In this document: piece by piece, positions 37,276-48,667 of the stretch
Position numbering within the stretch: position 1 is the stretch's first letter
Layout: each line of letters starts with the position of its first letter
Assembly: GCF_002584985.1 (NCBI RefSeq)
Contig: NZ_NUPZ01000040.1
Span: 124,001 to 188,000 of the forward strand
Reading direction: 5' to 3'
Source: Bacillus sp. AFS029637
Lineage (GTDB): Bacteria > Bacillota > Bacilli > Bacillales > Bacillaceae_G
DNA: 64,000 bases
Program-made: the position numbers and the translations under genes
The notes under the pieces: model-generated
Seen by the model: the letters and a program-made list of their open reading frames with translations, nothing else
Told to the model about the DNA's origin: nothing
Databases searched by the model: none

Positions 37276-38175
37276 TTATGCCCGCGGGTGATGCTTCATG
37301 TAAACAGAACGCAATCTTTCTTTAGAGACATGCGTATAAATTTGTGTCGTCGACAAATTTTCATGACCTAACAACTCCTGTACAGTACGTAAATCCGCCC
37401 CTTCATCTAACATATGTGTAGCAAATGTATGCCTTAACATATGGGGACTTATCCGCATTGTCACTGAAGCCTTCTTAATGAGTTCGTTTAATACATAACG
37501 TACACCCCGACTTGTTAACGGCGTACCTTTCGCATTTAAAAATACCATATGAGAGTGTTCTTCAGTCTTGTTAGCTAACTGTTTTCTCCCGTTCTCTATA
37601 TAAGTAATTAAAGCATCTTGTGCATAGCTTCCGAACGGAATATACCTTTGTTTTTTTCCTTTTCCCATCACTAAAATTGTTCCCACCGCGAAGTCAATAT
37701 CGGTAAGTTGTAAATTGACACATTCACTAACACGGATCCCAGTCGCATACATCAACTCTAATAGTGCTTGATTTCTTTGACCCAGTGGTGTTTCCGTATC
37801 AGAAACTTCAAATAATTCCTCTAGCTCTTCAGCATATAAAAACTTTGGGATTGACAATTCTTTTTTGGGGAGTGACGCAAGTGCAAACGGGTTATCTGTC
37901 CGATAACCTTCACGCATCAAAAAACGATATAAACTTCGTAAGCTTGATACTTTTCTTGCGACAGATTTACGGGCTAACTTTTCATCATGCAACGTCGTTA
38001 AGTACAAACGAACATCTGCGTATGTAACATCTAAAAAAGAGGATATGCCTTCTCGCTCCATAAATTGCACAAAATGTTCTAAATCATTTTGATAACTTGC
38101 AATTGTATATTTTGAATAATTTCTTTCAATTTGTAAATATCCAACGAATAATTGTAACAATTTCTTCACATTCAC
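37276..38175 (-). CDS. xerC: Tyrosine recombinase XerC (CodV)
   Basis: 299 residues from a GTG at 38175, with GAGGTG six bases upstream (another GTG at 38184 is inside that site). It is a dimer-resolution recombinase acting at dif with XerD. It has an N-terminal SAM-like domain, the catalytic Arg in ATGIRVSECVNL, HMLRHTFATHML (HxxR), LGHENLSTTQIYTHV (His and nucleophile Tyr). It is first in the codV-like cluster. Confidence 0.96.
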   Translation of the reverse strand: MNVKKLLQLFVGYLQIERNYSKYTIASYQNDLEHFVQFMEREGISSFLDVTYADVRLYLTTLHDEKLARKSVARKVSSLRSLYRFLMREGYRTDNPFALASLPKKELSIPKFLYAEELEELFEVSDTETPLGQRNQALLELMYATGIRVSECVNLQLTDIDFAVGTILVMGKGKKQRYIPFGSYAQDALITYIENGRKQLANKTEEHSHMVFLNAKGTPLTSRGVRYVLNELIKKASVTMRISPHMLRHTFATHMLDEGADLRTVQELLGHENLSTTQIYTHVSKERLRSVYMKHHPRA

Positions 38176-38190
38176 ATAACTCACCTCAAT

Positions 38191-38227
38191 AAAGGCTACT
38201 AAATCGTATCACAACTTAGTAGCCTTT
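38191..38227 (-). terminator. Terminator between trmFO and xerC
   Basis: AAAGGCTACTAA ... TTAGTAGCCTTT, perfect 12-bp stem with a 13-base loop, followed by ATTG on the - strand. Strong stem but weak T-run. Confidence 0.65.
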
Positions 38228-38240
38228 GCAAGATATTTAA

Positions 38241-39545
38241 CTAAATATTTACAAAATTTTGAATCGTTTCTAAAGCACGTGTAGCATACGCTTCATTTCG
38301 TTCTGCTTTCTTCTTAATTTTCTTCTCTAACGGTGCGAATAGACCGAAGTTTGCATTCATTGGTTGGAAGTTTTTCGCATTTGTCGCTGTAATATAGTTC
38401 GCCATGCTTCCCATTGCAGTTACAGGTGGTAATACAACTGGTTCTTCACCTTTTACAAGTCGAGCAGCGTTAATACCCGCTAATAATCCTGATGCTGCCG
38501 ATTCAACATATCCCTCTACTCCAGTCATTTGGCCAGCGAAGAATAAATCATCTCGTTGTTTATATTGATATGTTGGGCGAAGCAAGTTAGGTGAATTAAT
38601 AAACGTATTACGATGCATTACGCCGTAACGTACAATCTCTGCGTTTTCTAACCCTGGAATTAGCTGTAATACTTCTTTTTGTGGTCCCCACTTTAAATGT
38701 GTTTGGAAACCTACAATGTTGTATAATGTTCCTGCTGCATCATCTTGACGTAACTGAACAACAGCATATGGCGTTTTCCCTGTTTTCGGATCTTCTAACC
38801 CAACAGGCTTCATCGGTCCAAACACTAGCGTCTGTCTTCCTCTACTTGCCATAACCTCTACCGGCATACAACCTTCAAAGAAAATTTCTTTTTCAAATTC
38901 TTTTAAAGGCACTGTCTCAGCAGCAATTAAAGCTTCATAAAAACGGTCAAATTCTTCTTCTGTCATTGGACAGTTTAAATATGCCGCTTCACCTTTATCA
39001 TAACGTGATTTTAAATATACTTTATTCATATCAATGCTGTCTTTTTCAACGATTGGCGCTGCAGCATCATAGAAGTAAAAATAATCTTCACCTGTTAGTT
39101 CTTTTAATTGTGCAGAAAGATCTGGAGAAGTAAGTGGACCTGTCGCAATAATAGTTGGTCCTTCTGGAATTTCAGTGACCTCTTCATTCATAACAGTTAC
39201 GTTTGGATGATTTTTCACATACTCAGTTACTTTCGCCGCAAATTCATGACGGTCTACAGCTAAAGCACCTCCAGCTGGTACAGAACACTCATCCGCTGCA
39301 CGAATAATTACTGAATCCATTAAACGCATTTCTTCTTTAATAACTCCAACTGCATTTGTTAATGTGTTTGCACGAAGTGAATTACTACATACTAATTCAG
39401 CGAATTTATCTGTGTGGTGAGCCGGTGTTTGCCTTACTGGTCTCATTTCGTATAATTTAACTTGAACGCCGCGTTTTGCAATTTGGTAAGCTGCTTCACT
39501 TCCTGCAAGACCTGCGCCAATGACGTTTACTACTTGTGTTGTCAT
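38241..39545 (-). CDS. trmFO: tRNA (uracil-54-C5)-methyltransferase, folate-dependent
   Basis: 434 residues from the ATG at 39545 ([20 protein letters not shown]), after AAAGGTGATATATAAT. It methylates U54 in the tRNA T-loop using methylenetetrahydrofolate and FADH2. The FAD motif [10 protein letters not shown] (~10-19) and the family signature [10 protein letters not shown] and [19 protein letters not shown] are present. It lies between topA and xerC as in B. subtilis (there gid). Confidence 0.97.
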   Translation of the reverse strand: MTTQVVNVIGAGLAGSEAAYQIAKRGVQVKLYEMRPVRQTPAHHTDKFAELVCSNSLRANTLTNAVGVIKEEMRLMDSVIIRAADECSVPAGGALAVDRHEFAAKVTEYVKNHPNVTVMNEEVTEIPEGPTIIATGPLTSPDLSAQLKELTGEDYFYFYDAAAPIVEKDSIDMNKVYLKSRYDKGEAAYLNCPMTEEEFDRFYEALIAAETVPLKEFEKEIFFEGCMPVEVMASRGRQTLVFGPMKPVGLEDPKTGKTPYAVVQLRQDDAAGTLYNIVGFQTHLKWGPQKEVLQLIPGLENAEIVRYGVMHRNTFINSPNLLRPTYQYKQRDDLFFAGQMTGVEGYVESAASGLLAGINAARLVKGEEPVVLPPVTAMGSMANYITATNAKNFQPMNANFGLFAPLEKKIKKKAERNEAYATRALETIQNFVNI

Positions 39546-39573
39546 ATTATATATCACCTTTCCTTTTCTTCCC

Positions 39574-39603
39574 GAAAAAAATGTGAGCAGTTACGCTCAC
39601 ATT
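39574..39603 (-). terminator. Terminator after topA
   Basis: ATGTGAGC-GTAACT-GCTCACAT hairpin followed by TTTTTT on the - strand. The topA stop codon is in the stem. Confidence 0.88.
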
Positions 39604-41675
39604 TGTTGTTCTTCTTCATAATCGCACGAAATACATTGTACTTGCACGCCTTTTTTCAACTTTTTCTCTACAAGCATACCTTCGCACTTCGGACACTTAC
39701 GGCCAATCGGCTTATCCCAAGATACAAAGTCGCATTCTGGATATGTACCGCATCCATAGAAAAGACGTTTCTTCTTATTACTTCGGCGTTCAATAATTTG
39801 ACCTTTATCACACTTCGGACAAGTAACACCGATTTCTTTCACAATCGGCTTTGTATTACGACAATCTGGGAAATTCGAACAAGCCATAAATTTCCCATAC
39901 TTACCCATTTTAAAGACCATTGGGTGGTTACACAATTCACAGTCTTCCCCAGCTGGTTCATCTTTAATTTCCACTTCACGCATTTCTTTTTCCGCTTTTT
40001 CTAAACGCGGTTCAAAGCCTACGTAGAAATCATCAACAATTTTTACCCAATTCGCATTTCCTTCTTCTACTTCATCAAGGCTTTGCTCCATATTGGCAGT
40101 AAATTCAATGTTAATAATTTCCGGGAAAAATTCTAAAATAAGTTCGATTACTATTTCACCAAGTTCAGTTGGAACGAAACGTTTATTATCCAAGCCTACA
40201 TATCCACGTTTTTGAATCGTTTCTAGTGTTGGCACATACGTAGATGGTCTTCCAATTCCAAGCTCTTCAAGTGTTCTTACTAAACGAGCCTCTGTATAAC
40301 GCGGTGGAGGTTGTGTAAAATGTTGCTTCGGTTCTAGATCCTTAGAAAATACAGTTTCCCCTACTTCTAAAGGCGGCAACATCTTATCCTTTTCTTCAGC
40401 CCCGTCATCTTTTGACTCTACATACACTTTCATAAATCCTGGGAACTTTACAACCGATCCACTAGCACGGAACTGAACATTGTTATTAATGAGTCTCGCT
40501 GTCACAGTATCCATTATAGCAGACGACATTTGACTTGCAACAAATCGCTCCCAAATCAATTTATACAATCGAAGTTGGTCACGGCTTAAGAAACTTTTTA
40601 GTTCCTCTGGCTTTCTCATTACCGAAGTTGGACGAATCGCCTCATGCGCATCTTGCGCATTTGATTTTTTCGTTTCTTTCTTCTTTTCTGTTCCTATGTA
40701 TTCCGTACCAAACGCCTCAGTAATGTAAGTACGAGCCTCTGTTTGAGCTGTTTCTGAGATACGTGTTGAGTCAGTTCTCATATACGTAATAAGACCTACA
40801 GTCCCTTGTTTTCCAAGATCGATCCCTTCATACAATTGCTGCGCAAGCATCATTGTTTTCTTTGCTCGCATATTCAACTTACGTGCAGCTTCTTGTTGCA
40901 AGGAAGATGTTGTAAACGGTAATGCAGGATTACGTTTGCGCTCTTTTCTCGTTACATTTTCAACTGAAAACGCATTATCTTTCATCTGTTCAATTATTTC
41001 ATTCACTTGCGTTTCATTCGTTAATTGAACTTTTTCACTATCTACACCATAAAAACTTGCTTCAAATGTGTCTTTCCCTTTCACAAATTCTGTCTTAATT
41101 GTCCAGAATTCTTCAGGTTCAAAGCTTTCAATTTCTTTTTCACGTTCGATAATTAAACGAACTGCTACAGATTGTACGCGTCCTGCACTTAGTCCTTTTT
41201 TTACTTTCTTCCATAATAAAGGACTAATATTGTAACCAACAAGGCGATCAAGTATACGTCTTGCTTGTTGTGCATCTACTAAATCCATATTAATCGCACG
41301 AGGATGTTTAAATGATTCTTTGATTGCATCTTTTGTAATCTCATTAAACACAACTCGGCAATCTGATTCAACGTCCACATTTAACGTATTGGCTAAATGC
41401 CAAGCAATAGCTTCCCCTTCGCGGTCTGGATCGGCCGCGAGATAGACTTTCTTTGCTTTTTTTGCCGCTGATTTTAAGTCTTTTAAGACGGGACCTTTAC
41501 CACGAATGGTAATATACTTCGGGGTGAAGTTGTTCTTTACTTCTATCCCCATTTGACTTTTAGGTAAATCGCGAACGTGTCCCATAGACGCGACAACTTT
41601 GTATTTTTTCCCTAAATATTTCTCAATGGTCTTCGCCTTAGAAGGCGACTCCACGATTACGAGGTAATCTGACAT
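39597..41675 (-). CDS. topA: DNA topoisomerase I
   Basis: 692 residues; ATG at 41675 after AAGGAGGCACTAGC. It is a type IA topoisomerase that relaxes negative supercoils. A Toprim domain ([16 protein letters not shown], then [15 protein letters not shown]) and the catalytic Tyr in [14 protein letters not shown] are followed by three C-terminal C4 zinc ribbons starting CELCNHP, CPKCDKG and CPKCEGM. Transcribed from two tandem promoters with perfect TTGACA boxes. Confidence 0.98.
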   Translation of the reverse strand: MSDYLVIVESPSKAKTIEKYLGKKYKVVASMGHVRDLPKSQMGIEVKNNFTPKYITIRGKGPVLKDLKSAAKKAKKVYLAADPDREGEAIAWHLANTLNVDVESDCRVVFNEITKDAIKESFKHPRAINMDLVDAQQARRILDRLVGYNISPLLWKKVKKGLSAGRVQSVAVRLIIEREKEIESFEPEEFWTIKTEFVKGKDTFEASFYGVDSEKVQLTNETQVNEIIEQMKDNAFSVENVTRKERKRNPALPFTTSSLQQEAARKLNMRAKKTMMLAQQLYEGIDLGKQGTVGLITYMRTDSTRISETAQTEARTYITEAFGTEYIGTEKKKETKKSNAQDAHEAIRPTSVMRKPEELKSFLSRDQLRLYKLIWERFVASQMSSAIMDTVTARLINNNVQFRASGSVVKFPGFMKVYVESKDDGAEEKDKMLPPLEVGETVFSKDLEPKQHFTQPPPRYTEARLVRTLEELGIGRPSTYVPTLETIQKRGYVGLDNKRFVPTELGEIVIELILEFFPEIINIEFTANMEQSLDEVEEGNANWVKIVDDFYVGFEPRLEKAEKEMREVEIKDEPAGEDCELCNHPMVFKMGKYGKFMACSNFPDCRNTKPIVKEIGVTCPKCDKGQIIERRSNKKKRLFYGCGTYPECDFVSWDKPIGRKCPKCEGMLVEKKLKKGVQVQCISCDYEEEQQM

Positions 41676-41714
41676 GCTAGTGCCTCCTTAAGAGGTGGAT
41701 TCAAGTCTTCATTA

Positions 41715-41743
41715 ATCTTATTGATTTCTCTTGTTTTTGTCAA
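41715..41743 (-). promoter_or_regulatory. topA proximal promoter
   Basis: On the - strand TTGACA (41738-41743), a 17-base spacer, TAAGAT (41715-41720). Confidence 0.7.
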
Positions 41744-41757
41744 TCAAGAATGAATAT

Positions 41758-41787
41758 ACCATACAGTGCCAATCTACCATTTGTCAA
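41758..41787 (-). promoter_or_regulatory. topA distal promoter
   Basis: On the - strand TTGACA (41782-41787), an 18-base spacer, TATGGT (41758-41763). Confidence 0.65.
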
Positions 41788-41819
41788 TAATTGTTTAATA
41801 AAAACATAAAAATATAAGG

Positions 41820-42689
41820 TTAATTTAAAATCTCTTCTAAGATATCTTCTGCATTTCTTACTAGTTTTGCACCTTGTTGAATAAGATGATTCGTTCCCGA
41901 TGCACCCTCTATAAATATAGGTCCAGGAAGCGCAAATACCTCCCTATTTTGCTCTAACGCAAGGTCCGCAGTAATAAGTGTTCCACTTCTCGATTTCGCT
42001 TCTACAACTAAAACACCTTTACTTATACCGCTAATAATTCGGTTTCGTTTTGGAAAATACCATTTTTTTGGCGCATAGTGCGGCGGATACTCTGTCAATA
42101 ACAATATATATTCCTTCCACGCTTCATACAAATGCCTATTTTCTTTTGGATACATATAAGATAATCCATGTCCCAATATCGCAATAGTTGGGCAATGCTG
42201 TCTTACTGTAATTTCATGAGACATTGTATCTATCCCCCTTGCAAACCCACTAACAATAAGCCATTCTCTTTTTAATAACGGGTGTACAATAGACGCTAAA
42301 CTCTCATGACCATATAAAGTCGGCTCTCTCGTTCCAACAATCGCTAGTTTATTTGCTTTATTGAGAAAACCCTTCTCTCCTTTTCCATATAAAACAAAGG
42401 GCGGATCTTGTATTTCACGTAATAATTGTGGGTATTCTTCATCCCATATAGTCATATAAAAGATTTGATTTTTCTCTAAATAAGATATATATTGCGATAG
42501 ATTTGAACTTTGAAGAAAATGTACTAATTCTGAAGATTTTTTCGAGGATATTCCCATGTAGTGTTCCATTTGTTTTGCATTAAAAGTGTATATTTTTTTC
42601 AATTCTGGATCGACATACAGTAACCTTTTTATCGCCTTCCAATGGTCGGCTAACATGTAATGAAGGTGTAATAATCGTTCTCGTTTCAT
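41820..42689 (-). CDS. dprA: DNA-processing protein DprA
   Basis: 289 residues; ATG at 42689 after AAGGAGAAATGAG. It loads RecA on incoming single-stranded DNA during transformation. The Rossmann-like DprA core is visible: AIVGTREPTLYGHES (~113-127), VSGFARGIDTMSHE, and PKENRHLYEAWK, then SRSGTLITADLALEQNREVFALPG. The N-terminal helical part is divergent. It lies between sucD and topA as in B. subtilis. Confidence 0.94.
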   Translation of the reverse strand: MKRERLLHLHYMLADHWKAIKRLLYVDPELKKIYTFNAKQMEHYMGISSKKSSELVHFLQSSNLSQYISYLEKNQIFYMTIWDEEYPQLLREIQDPPFVLYGKGEKGFLNKANKLAIVGTREPTLYGHESLASIVHPLLKREWLIVSGFARGIDTMSHEITVRQHCPTIAILGHGLSYMYPKENRHLYEAWKEYILLLTEYPPHYAPKKWYFPKRNRIISGISKGVLVVEAKSRSGTLITADLALEQNREVFALPGPIFIEGASGTNHLIQQGAKLVRNAEDILEEILN

Positions 42690-42737
42690 CTCATTTCTCC
42701 TTACCCATAATTTTTATTATGTAAACAGAAGAACTAT

Positions 42738-42768
42738 AAAAAGACACCTCTAATAAGAAGGTGTCTTT
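42738..42768 (-). terminator. Terminator after sucD
   Basis: AAAGACACCTTCTTATTAGAGGTGTCTTT-type hairpin ending in TTTTT on the - strand. Confidence 0.85.
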
Positions 42769-42776
42769 CGAAAAGA

Positions 42777-43679
42777 TTAATAGTTTTTACAAGTCTCAAA
42801 TAATCCCTTTTCTTTTAAAACAGAGATTAATGTTTCACCCATAACAGCTGGTGTTTCTGCTACTTTAATACCACAAGCTTCCATTGTTTTAATCTTTTCT
42901 GCAGCAGTTCCTTTACCACCAGAAATGATTGCCCCAGCATGGCCCATACGTTTGCCTTCAGGCGCAGTTTGGCCACCAATGAAGCCCACAACAGGTTTTG
43001 TCATATTAGCTTTTACCCATTCAGCTGCTTCTTCTTCCGCTGTACCGCCGATTTCACCAATCATAATTACAGCATGTGTCTCTTCATCTTCATTAAATGC
43101 TTTTAACGCATCAATAAAGTCTGTACCGTTAACTGGGTCTCCGCCAATACCTACAGCAGTAGATTGACCAATACCTTCTTGTGTTAACTGATGTACAGCC
43201 TCATACGTTAATGTACCAGAGCGAGACACGATACCAACATGACCTTTTTTATGAATGTATCCTGGCATAATACCGATTTTACATTCATCAGGCGTGATAA
43301 CACCTGGGCAGTTCGGTCCAAGTAAACGTGTATGTTTACCCGCCATATATCTCTTTACGTTTACCATATCTAATACAGGAATTCCTTCAGTAATACATAC
43401 TACTAAATCGATTTCTGCATCAACCGCTTCCATAATTGCATCAGCCGCAAAAGCGGGTGGAACGTATACAACTGAAGCGTTTGCGCCTGTTGCTTTCACT
43501 GCATCTTCTACAGTATCAAATACTGGTACACCTTCAATATCAGTGCCACCTTTACCTGGCGTTACACCACCGACAATTTTCGTACCGTATTCAATCATTT
43601 GTTTTGTGTGGAATAACCCTTGAGAACCTGTAATACCTTGAACAATAACTTTTGTATCTTTATTAACTAATACGCTCAT
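42777..43679 (-). CDS. sucD: Succinyl-CoA synthetase alpha subunit
   Basis: 300 residues; ATG at 43679 after GCGGGGGAGAAAA. It forms succinate and ATP/GTP from succinyl-CoA in the TCA cycle together with SucC. The CoA-binding [14 protein letters not shown] (~15-28) and the phosphohistidine region [17 protein letters not shown] (His ~247) are present. Co-transcribed with sucC, 19 bases apart. Confidence 0.98.
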   Translation of the reverse strand: MSVLVNKDTKVIVQGITGSQGLFHTKQMIEYGTKIVGGVTPGKGGTDIEGVPVFDTVEDAVKATGANASVVYVPPAFAADAIMEAVDAEIDLVVCITEGIPVLDMVNVKRYMAGKHTRLLGPNCPGVITPDECKIGIMPGYIHKKGHVGIVSRSGTLTYEAVHQLTQEGIGQSTAVGIGGDPVNGTDFIDALKAFNEDEETHAVIMIGEIGGTAEEEAAEWVKANMTKPVVGFIGGQTAPEGKRMGHAGAIISGGKGTAAEKIKTMEACGIKVAETPAVMGETLISVLKEKGLFETCKNY

Positions 43680-43698
43680 TTTTCTCCCCCGCTTTCTA

Positions 43699-44859
43699 TT
43701 AGCCCACTAGTGAAACAATTTTTTGTGCACCGTCTGCCATAGATTCTGCTGCAACAATATTTAAGCCAGACTCATTTAAAATTTTCTTACCTAACTCTAC
43801 GTTTGTACCTTCAAGACGTACAACTAAAGGCAATTCAAGACCTACTTGTTTCGTTGCTTCAATAACACCTTCTGCGATAACATCACACTTCATAATGCCA
43901 CCAAAAATGTTAACGAAGATACCTTTTACATTTTTGTCAGAAAGGATAATTTTGAATGCTTCTGTAACTTTTTCAGCTGTCGCACCGCCACCAACATCTA
44001 AGAAGTTAGCTGGATCACCATGGTAATGTTTAATGATATCCATTGTAGCCATCGCTAAACCTGCACCATTAACCATACAACCGATATTTCCATCTAAAGG
44101 AATGTAATTTAAGTCATATTTAGAAGCTTCAATTTCTTTTGCATCTTCTTCCTCAAGATCACGAAGTTCTAAAATGTCTTTATGGCGATATAACGCATTA
44201 GAATCAAAGTTTAATTTCGCATCTAACGCCATTACTTTACCGTCACCTGTTGTAACAAGCGGGTTAATCTCAGCGATAGAGCAATCTTTTTCGATAAACG
44301 CACGGTATAAGCCCATCATAAACTTCACAGCTTGTCCTACAAGCTCTTTTGGAATATTGATGTTAAATGCGATTCGGCGCGCTTGGAAGCCTTGTAAGCC
44401 TACTGCTGGATCAATATATTCTTTAAAGATTTTTTCAGGTGTTTTTTCTGCTACTTCCTCAATCTCTGTTCCGCCTTCTTCAGACGCCATTAAAACAACT
44501 TGAGAAGTTGCACGATCTAACACAAGACCTACATAATATTCTTTTTTAATATCGCAACCTTCTTCGATAAGTAAGCGTTTTACTTCCTTACCTTCAGGAC
44601 CTGTTTGATGTGTCACAAGTGTAGTTCCTAAAATGCTCTCTGCATATGTACGAACTTCATCTAAATTTTTTGCAACTTTTACTCCGCCAGCTTTGCCGCG
44701 TCCACCAGCGTGAATTTGTGCTTTTACTACACATACATCCGTTCCTAATTCTTTCGCTGCTTCTACAGCTTCTTCTACTGTAAATGCAACCTTCCCGTTC
44801 GGAACACTAACCCCATAGCTTCTAAGGACTGCCTTACCTTGGTACTCATGGATATTCAT
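43699..44859 (-). CDS. sucC: Succinyl-CoA synthetase beta subunit
   Basis: 386 residues; ATG at 44859 after GGGGAGGATGGGACC. The ATP-grasp domain ([18 protein letters not shown], ~44-61) is followed by the subunit-interface domain with [14 protein letters not shown]. It is the first gene of sucCD; a promoter and a CodY-like box lie upstream. Confidence 0.98.
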   Translation of the reverse strand: MNIHEYQGKAVLRSYGVSVPNGKVAFTVEEAVEAAKELGTDVCVVKAQIHAGGRGKAGGVKVAKNLDEVRTYAESILGTTLVTHQTGPEGKEVKRLLIEEGCDIKKEYYVGLVLDRATSQVVLMASEEGGTEIEEVAEKTPEKIFKEYIDPAVGLQGFQARRIAFNINIPKELVGQAVKFMMGLYRAFIEKDCSIAEINPLVTTGDGKVMALDAKLNFDSNALYRHKDILELRDLEEEDAKEIEASKYDLNYIPLDGNIGCMVNGAGLAMATMDIIKHYHGDPANFLDVGGGATAEKVTEAFKIILSDKNVKGIFVNIFGGIMKCDVIAEGVIEATKQVGLELPLVVRLEGTNVELGKKILNESGLNIVAAESMADGAQKIVSLVG

Positions 44860-44926
44860 GGTCCCATCCTCCCCTGTTTTCCTGTTTTACTCGAAAAGTT
44901 TTTTAATGTTTAAAAAACATTACATT

Positions 44927-44955
44927 GCCATTGTATAAGATGATTGGCACGCTGT
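44927..44955 (-). promoter_or_regulatory. Likely sucCD promoter
   Basis: On the - strand TTGTAG, an 18-base spacer, then TATACA (within CTTATACAATGG). The -35 is weak. Confidence 0.5.
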
Positions 44956-44963
44956 CTACAATA

Positions 44964-44978
44964 AAGTGTCAGAAAACT
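44964..44978 (-). promoter_or_regulatory. CodY-like box upstream of sucCD
   Basis: AGTTTTCTGACACTT on the - strand matches the CodY consensus AATTTTCWGAAAATT at 12 of 15 positions. It lies just upstream of the predicted -35. Binding is inferred. Confidence 0.4.
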
Positions 44979-45026
44979 GAAATCGCTTTATTCTTTTTTG
45001 AAAATAGTAATGTTTATATGTCAAAA

Positions 45027-45058
45027 TAAAAAATAAGCTGCGTTTTCGCAGCTTATTT
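45027..45058 (-). terminator. Terminator after rnhB
   Basis: AATAAGCTGCG-AAAA-CGCAGCTTATT, perfect 11-bp stem, followed by TTTT on the - strand. It contains the rnhB stop codon. Confidence 0.92.
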
Positions 45059-45826
45059 TTGAATCATATCTTTAATAGGTGCAAACGATTTTCGATGTTC
45101 CTCTAATACGCCATGCACTTCAATCGCCTCTAAATGTTGTTTTGTTCCATACCCCATATGTTGTTCAAATCCATATGCAGGATACTTTTCTCCAAGCTCT
45201 TTCATCATACGATCTCTCGTTACTTTCGCAATAATGGATGCAGCTGAAATAGAAATACTTTTCGCATCACCTTTAATAATGGATGTTTGCGGAATTGGTG
45301 TAGGGAGTTTCATCGCATCAATTAATAAATATTGTGGTGTACAAGATAAATTCGCAACAGCATCTAACATCGCTTGTTTCGTCGCTTGATAAATATTTAT
45401 CTCATCAATAACTTGCGGTGATACAATTCCAACTCCAATTGCAATTGCTTGTGCTTTGATTTCATCATAAAAACGCTCTCGCTTCGCCTCACTCAGCTTT
45501 TTCGAGTCATTTAACCCTGGAATATAAAAATCTTCCGGAAGGACAACAGCTGCCGTCACAACAGGCCCAGCTAACGGTCCACGCCCTACTTCATCAATAC
45601 CTGCGATATATGCGAGACCTTTTTCACGTAATGCAATCTCATACTTGGACATTTCGAAAAACTTTTCTTTTTCTTTCTGCGCTAACTCTTTTTGTTTATA
45701 CCACTTCAAAATGAGCTTTTGTACCCCTTTTCGCTCATCTTTCATTAATAGTTGAAAGCGGTCATCTTCTTCACTCATAATTTCTTGCAGTAAATGTTCC
45801 GCTTCTTGAATAGTCACTTTTTGCAT
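45053..45826 (-). CDS. rnhB: Ribonuclease HII
   Basis: 257 residues; ATG at 45826 after GGGAGTGGCATGA. It removes ribonucleotides and RNA from DNA. An N-terminal extension (~1-70, as in B. subtilis RNase HII) precedes the catalytic [13 protein letters not shown] (Asp78, Glu79) and LLIDAMKLP. It lies between rbgA and sucC. Confidence 0.97.
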   Translation of the reverse strand: MQKVTIQEAEHLLQEIMSEEDDRFQLLMKDERKGVQKLILKWYKQKELAQKEKEKFFEMSKYEIALREKGLAYIAGIDEVGRGPLAGPVVTAAVVLPEDFYIPGLNDSKKLSEAKRERFYDEIKAQAIAIGVGIVSPQVIDEINIYQATKQAMLDAVANLSCTPQYLLIDAMKLPTPIPQTSIIKGDAKSISISAASIIAKVTRDRMMKELGEKYPAYGFEQHMGYGTKQHLEAIEVHGVLEEHRKSFAPIKDMIQK

Positions 45827-45848
45827 TCATGCCACTCCCTTTATATAC

Positions 45849-45879
45849 AAAAAAGAAAAGACGTACAAACGCACGTCTT
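45849..45879 (-). terminator. Terminator after rbgA
   Basis: AAGACGT-GCGTTTGT-ACGTCTT hairpin followed by TTCTTTTTT on the - strand. Confidence 0.82.
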
Positions 45880-46768
45880 ATACTTCTTCTACTTTTTCTG
45901 CATCTTCTGTCTGCTCTGCAAACTCTTCTGGTGTTTCAAACGTCATTTTTCCAAGTTTGCCACCACGAAGTTCACGAAGTACAAGTTCAGATGTTTTATC
46001 ATAATCAATCATTCCGCCGCCCATTAAGCAACCTCTATTTTTTCCAATCGCATCAAATAACTCCACGATGTCTTCTGGAATGTCATTTAAATTATAGCGC
46101 TCTTTCAAACGTTCTGGATAATGTTTCTCCATAAAACGTAGTGCGTAAACAGCAACATCTTGTAAATTTAAAATGGAATCTTTAATTGCGCCTGTTGTCG
46201 CTAATCGAAGACCCACTAATTGATCTTCAAATTTAGGCCACAGAATACCCGGTGTATCTAACAGTTCCATTTCTTTCCCAACTTTAATCCATTGCTGGGC
46301 TGTTGTCACACCTGGACGATCTCCTGTTTTAGCAATATTTTTCTTTGCTAATTTATTAATTAATGTAGATTTACCAACATTCGGTATCCCTACAATTAAT
46401 GCACGAATCGCTCTCGGTCTAATACCTTTTGCAACCATTTTATCAAACTTTTCTTTAACCAACACTTTACAAGCCGCTGCAATTTCCTTCATACCTTGTC
46501 CAGCTTGCGCGTTAATTGAAATTGCCATATGACCTTTTTCTTTAAAATATGCAATCCATTGTTTCGTTAAACGATCATCTGCCATATCTGCTTTATTTAA
46601 AACAACAAGCCTCGGTTTATGCGTAATAATCTCATCAATCATTGGATTTCGAGATGATAAAGGTAATCGAGCATCTACAAGCTCAATTACAACATCAATT
46701 AACTTTAATTTTTCTGTTACTTGGCGTCTAGCCTTTGCCATATGTCCCGGGAACCATTGAATTACCAT
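45878..46768 (-). CDS. rbgA: Ribosome biogenesis GTPase RbgA (YlqF)
   Basis: 296 residues from the ATG at 46768 ([17 protein letters not shown]), after AGAAGGTGGCAAC; the frame upstream of it is inside lepB. It is a late 50S assembly GTPase. The G-motif order is circularly permuted: G4 NKAD (~58-61), G1 GIPNVGKST (~127-135), G3 DTPG (~172-175). The C-terminal RNA-binding region is followed by an acidic Glu/Asp tail. Confidence 0.96.
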   Translation of the reverse strand: MVIQWFPGHMAKARRQVTEKLKLIDVVIELVDARLPLSSRNPMIDEIITHKPRLVVLNKADMADDRLTKQWIAYFKEKGHMAISINAQAGQGMKEIAAACKVLVKEKFDKMVAKGIRPRAIRALIVGIPNVGKSTLINKLAKKNIAKTGDRPGVTTAQQWIKVGKEMELLDTPGILWPKFEDQLVGLRLATTGAIKDSILNLQDVAVYALRFMEKHYPERLKERYNLNDIPEDIVELFDAIGKNRGCLMGGGMIDYDKTSELVLRELRGGKLGKMTFETPEEFAEQTEDAEKVEEV

Positions 46769-46788
46769 GTTGCCACCTTCTTTTTCTT

Positions 46789-47340
46789 TTATTTCACAAT
46801 ACGAGCATCTTTTAACGGCCAATATAGTATATTTGCTTTTCCAATCACTTGGTCCATTGAAATTGTACCAATCGAACGGCTATCTTTACTAAAACGACGA
46901 TTATCGCCTAAAACGAATAATTGACCTTCTGGAACAGTTTTCTTCCCTGTCATTTCTTCAAGAGTAAAATCATATGTAAGCGGTCCGTCAGCAATCTGTT
47001 TTTTCTGCTTGTCTAAATATGGCTCCTCATAAGCCTTTCCGTTAACATATAGTGTATCATTACGATACTCTATTTCATCGCCTGGTAGGCCAATAATACG
47101 CTTAATATAGTCCTTATCTTCCGTTGCCCGGAATACGATAATATCAAATCGTTTTGGATCTCCTATGTGATAACCAATTTTATTGACAATCATTCGATCG
47201 CGATCGTGTAAAGTAGATGCCATCGATACTCCATCTACGAGAATTGGTGCAAAGAAAAACTGTCTAATAACGCCCGCTAATACAACAGCAATCAAAATTG
47301 CCTTGATCCATTCCCAAAGTGAACTCTTTTCTTTCTTCAT
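46789..47340 (-). CDS. lepB: Type I signal peptidase
   Basis: 183 residues from the ATG at 47340, after GGAGGGGAAATAC. It cleaves Sec and Tat signal peptides. A short cytoplasmic N terminus and one membrane segment (~12-31) precede the Ser/Lys dyad, Ser39 in DGVSMASTL and Lys80 in [12 protein letters not shown]. Box [12 protein letters not shown] is present. It lies between rplS and rbgA, a position not occupied by a sip gene in B. subtilis. Confidence 0.95.
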   Translation of the reverse strand: MKKEKSSLWEWIKAILIAVVLAGVIRQFFFAPILVDGVSMASTLHDRDRMIVNKIGYHIGDPKRFDIIVFRATEDKDYIKRIIGLPGDEIEYRNDTLYVNGKAYEEPYLDKQKKQIADGPLTYDFTLEEMTGKKTVPEGQLFVLGDNRRFSKDSRSIGTISMDQVIGKANILYWPLKDARIVK

Positions 47341-47401
47341 GTATTTCCCCTCCACGGTTATGTAAGCTGCTCGTATTATATCAAAATTTTATATAGATTG
47401 G

Positions 47402-47432
47402 AAAAAGGGAGCTTGCGCATTTACAAGCTCCC
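47402..47432 (-). terminator. Terminator after rplS
   Basis: GGGAGCTTG-TAAATGCG-CAAGCTCCC, 9-bp stem, followed by TTTTTC on the - strand. Confidence 0.88.
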
Positions 47433-47441
47433 ATACATGTC

Positions 47442-47786
47442 TTATCGAATTTCTTTAATACGTGCTTTTTTACCGCGAAGGTTACGTAAGTAGTATAACT
47501 TAGCACGACGTACTTTACCACGGCGAAGTACTTCGATTTTCGCGATTCTTGGCGTGTGAATTGGGAATGTACGCTCAACACCTACACCGTAAGAAATTTT
47601 ACGAACTGTGAATGTTTCACTGATTCCGCCACCACGACGTTTAATTACAACACCTTCGAAAAGCTGAATTCTTTCACGAGTTCCCTCAACTACTTTTACG
47701 TGTACACGTAAAGTGTCTCCAGGACGGAATGAAGGAAGGTCAGTTTTTAATTGGCCTTTTGTAATTTCTGCGATTAATTGTTGCAT
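47442..47786 (-). CDS. rplS: Ribosomal protein L19
   Basis: 114 residues, the standard length; ATG at 47786 after AAGGAGAGAATTTAAT. It is a 50S protein at the subunit interface. Conserved motifs are [22 protein letters not shown] (~21-42) and [19 protein letters not shown] at the C terminus. It has its own promoter and a structured leader. Confidence 0.98.
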   Translation of the reverse strand: MQQLIAEITKGQLKTDLPSFRPGDTLRVHVKVVEGTRERIQLFEGVVIKRRGGGISETFTVRKISYGVGVERTFPIHTPRIAKIEVLRRGKVRRAKLYYLRNLRGKKARIKEIR

Positions 47787-47789
47787 ATT

Positions 47790-47878
47790 AAATTCTCTCC
47801 TTTAAACAGATGTTCTTATAAAGTCTTAATAAATTACAGCGGAACATCGTTAATACGGCTACTGATTTCAGTAGCACA
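47790..47878 (-). ncRNA. L19 leader (ribosomal protein leader)
   Basis: A ~90-base leader upstream of rplS with a perfect hairpin GCTACTGA-AA-TCAGTAGC (47858-47875) and a second structured part before the ribosome site. An L19 leader family is known upstream of rplS in Bacillales; the match is by position and structure, and no covariance search was run. Confidence 0.65.
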
Positions 47879-47884
47879 AATGTT

Positions 47885-47913
47885 ATAATAGCATATTGCT
47901 AGGACTGTTGCAA
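47885..47913 (-). promoter_or_regulatory. rplS promoter
   Basis: On the - strand TTGCAA (47908-47913), a 17-base spacer, TATTAT (47885-47890). Confidence 0.68.
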
Positions 47914-47932
47914 TAGAAAATATATCAAGTCC

Positions 47933-48667
47933 TTATCGGCCTTCTTTAATTTGTTCTAGCCATTTCTCTTCTTGTTTAGATAATTCTCGTTCTTCCAGTA
48001 AGTCCGGTCTACGTGTATACGTACGACGCAAGGACTCTTTATGGCGCCATTCATCAATATTTTTATGATTTCCTGACATTAGTACATCCGGTACCTTCAT
48101 ACCACGAAAATCAGCTGGACGTGTATAGTGTGGATGCTCCAACAAACCTGTACTAAACGAATCTTCTACTTGCGAAGCATGGTTCCCTAGCACTCCTGGC
48201 AATAGACGTACGACACTATCAGTAATAACCATAGAAGCTAGTTCTCCACCAGTTAATACGTAATCACCAATAGAAATTTCATCTGTTACGAGATGTTCAC
48301 GAATTCTTTCGTCATAGCCTTCATAATGCCCACATACAAAGATTACATGTTCTTCCTCTGCAAGCTCTTCCGCTTTCTTCTGAGTAAATCTTTCCCCTTG
48401 CGGACACATTAAGACCACTCTCGGCTTACGCTCTGTTTCTTTCGTTAAATCTTCCACCGCATCAAAGATAGGCTGCGGGGTTAATACCATCCCAGCGCCC
48501 CCACCATACGGATAATCATCTACACTATTATGTTTACTAGTCGTATAATCACGGAAATTGACAACACGAAGCTCTACAGCTTCTTTTTCTTGTGCTTTCT
48601 TTAAAATTGAAGATCCAAACACACCCGTAAACATATCTGGAAACAACGTTAAAATATCAATTTTCAT
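47933..48667 (-). CDS. trmD: tRNA (guanine-37-N1)-methyltransferase
   Basis: 244 residues; the ATG at 48667 overlaps the rimM stop by one base (TAATG). It makes m1G37, which prevents frameshifting. It has the trefoil-knot SPOUT fold with [16 protein letters not shown] (~132-147) and [21 protein letters not shown]. Coupled to rimM. Confidence 0.98.
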   Translation of the reverse strand: MKIDILTLFPDMFTGVFGSSILKKAQEKEAVELRVVNFRDYTTSKHNSVDDYPYGGGAGMVLTPQPIFDAVEDLTKETERKPRVVLMCPQGERFTQKKAEELAEEEHVIFVCGHYEGYDERIREHLVTDEISIGDYVLTGGELASMVITDSVVRLLPGVLGNHASQVEDSFSTGLLEHPHYTRPADFRGMKVPDVLMSGNHKNIDEWRHKESLRRTYTRRPDLLEERELSKQEEKWLEQIKEGR

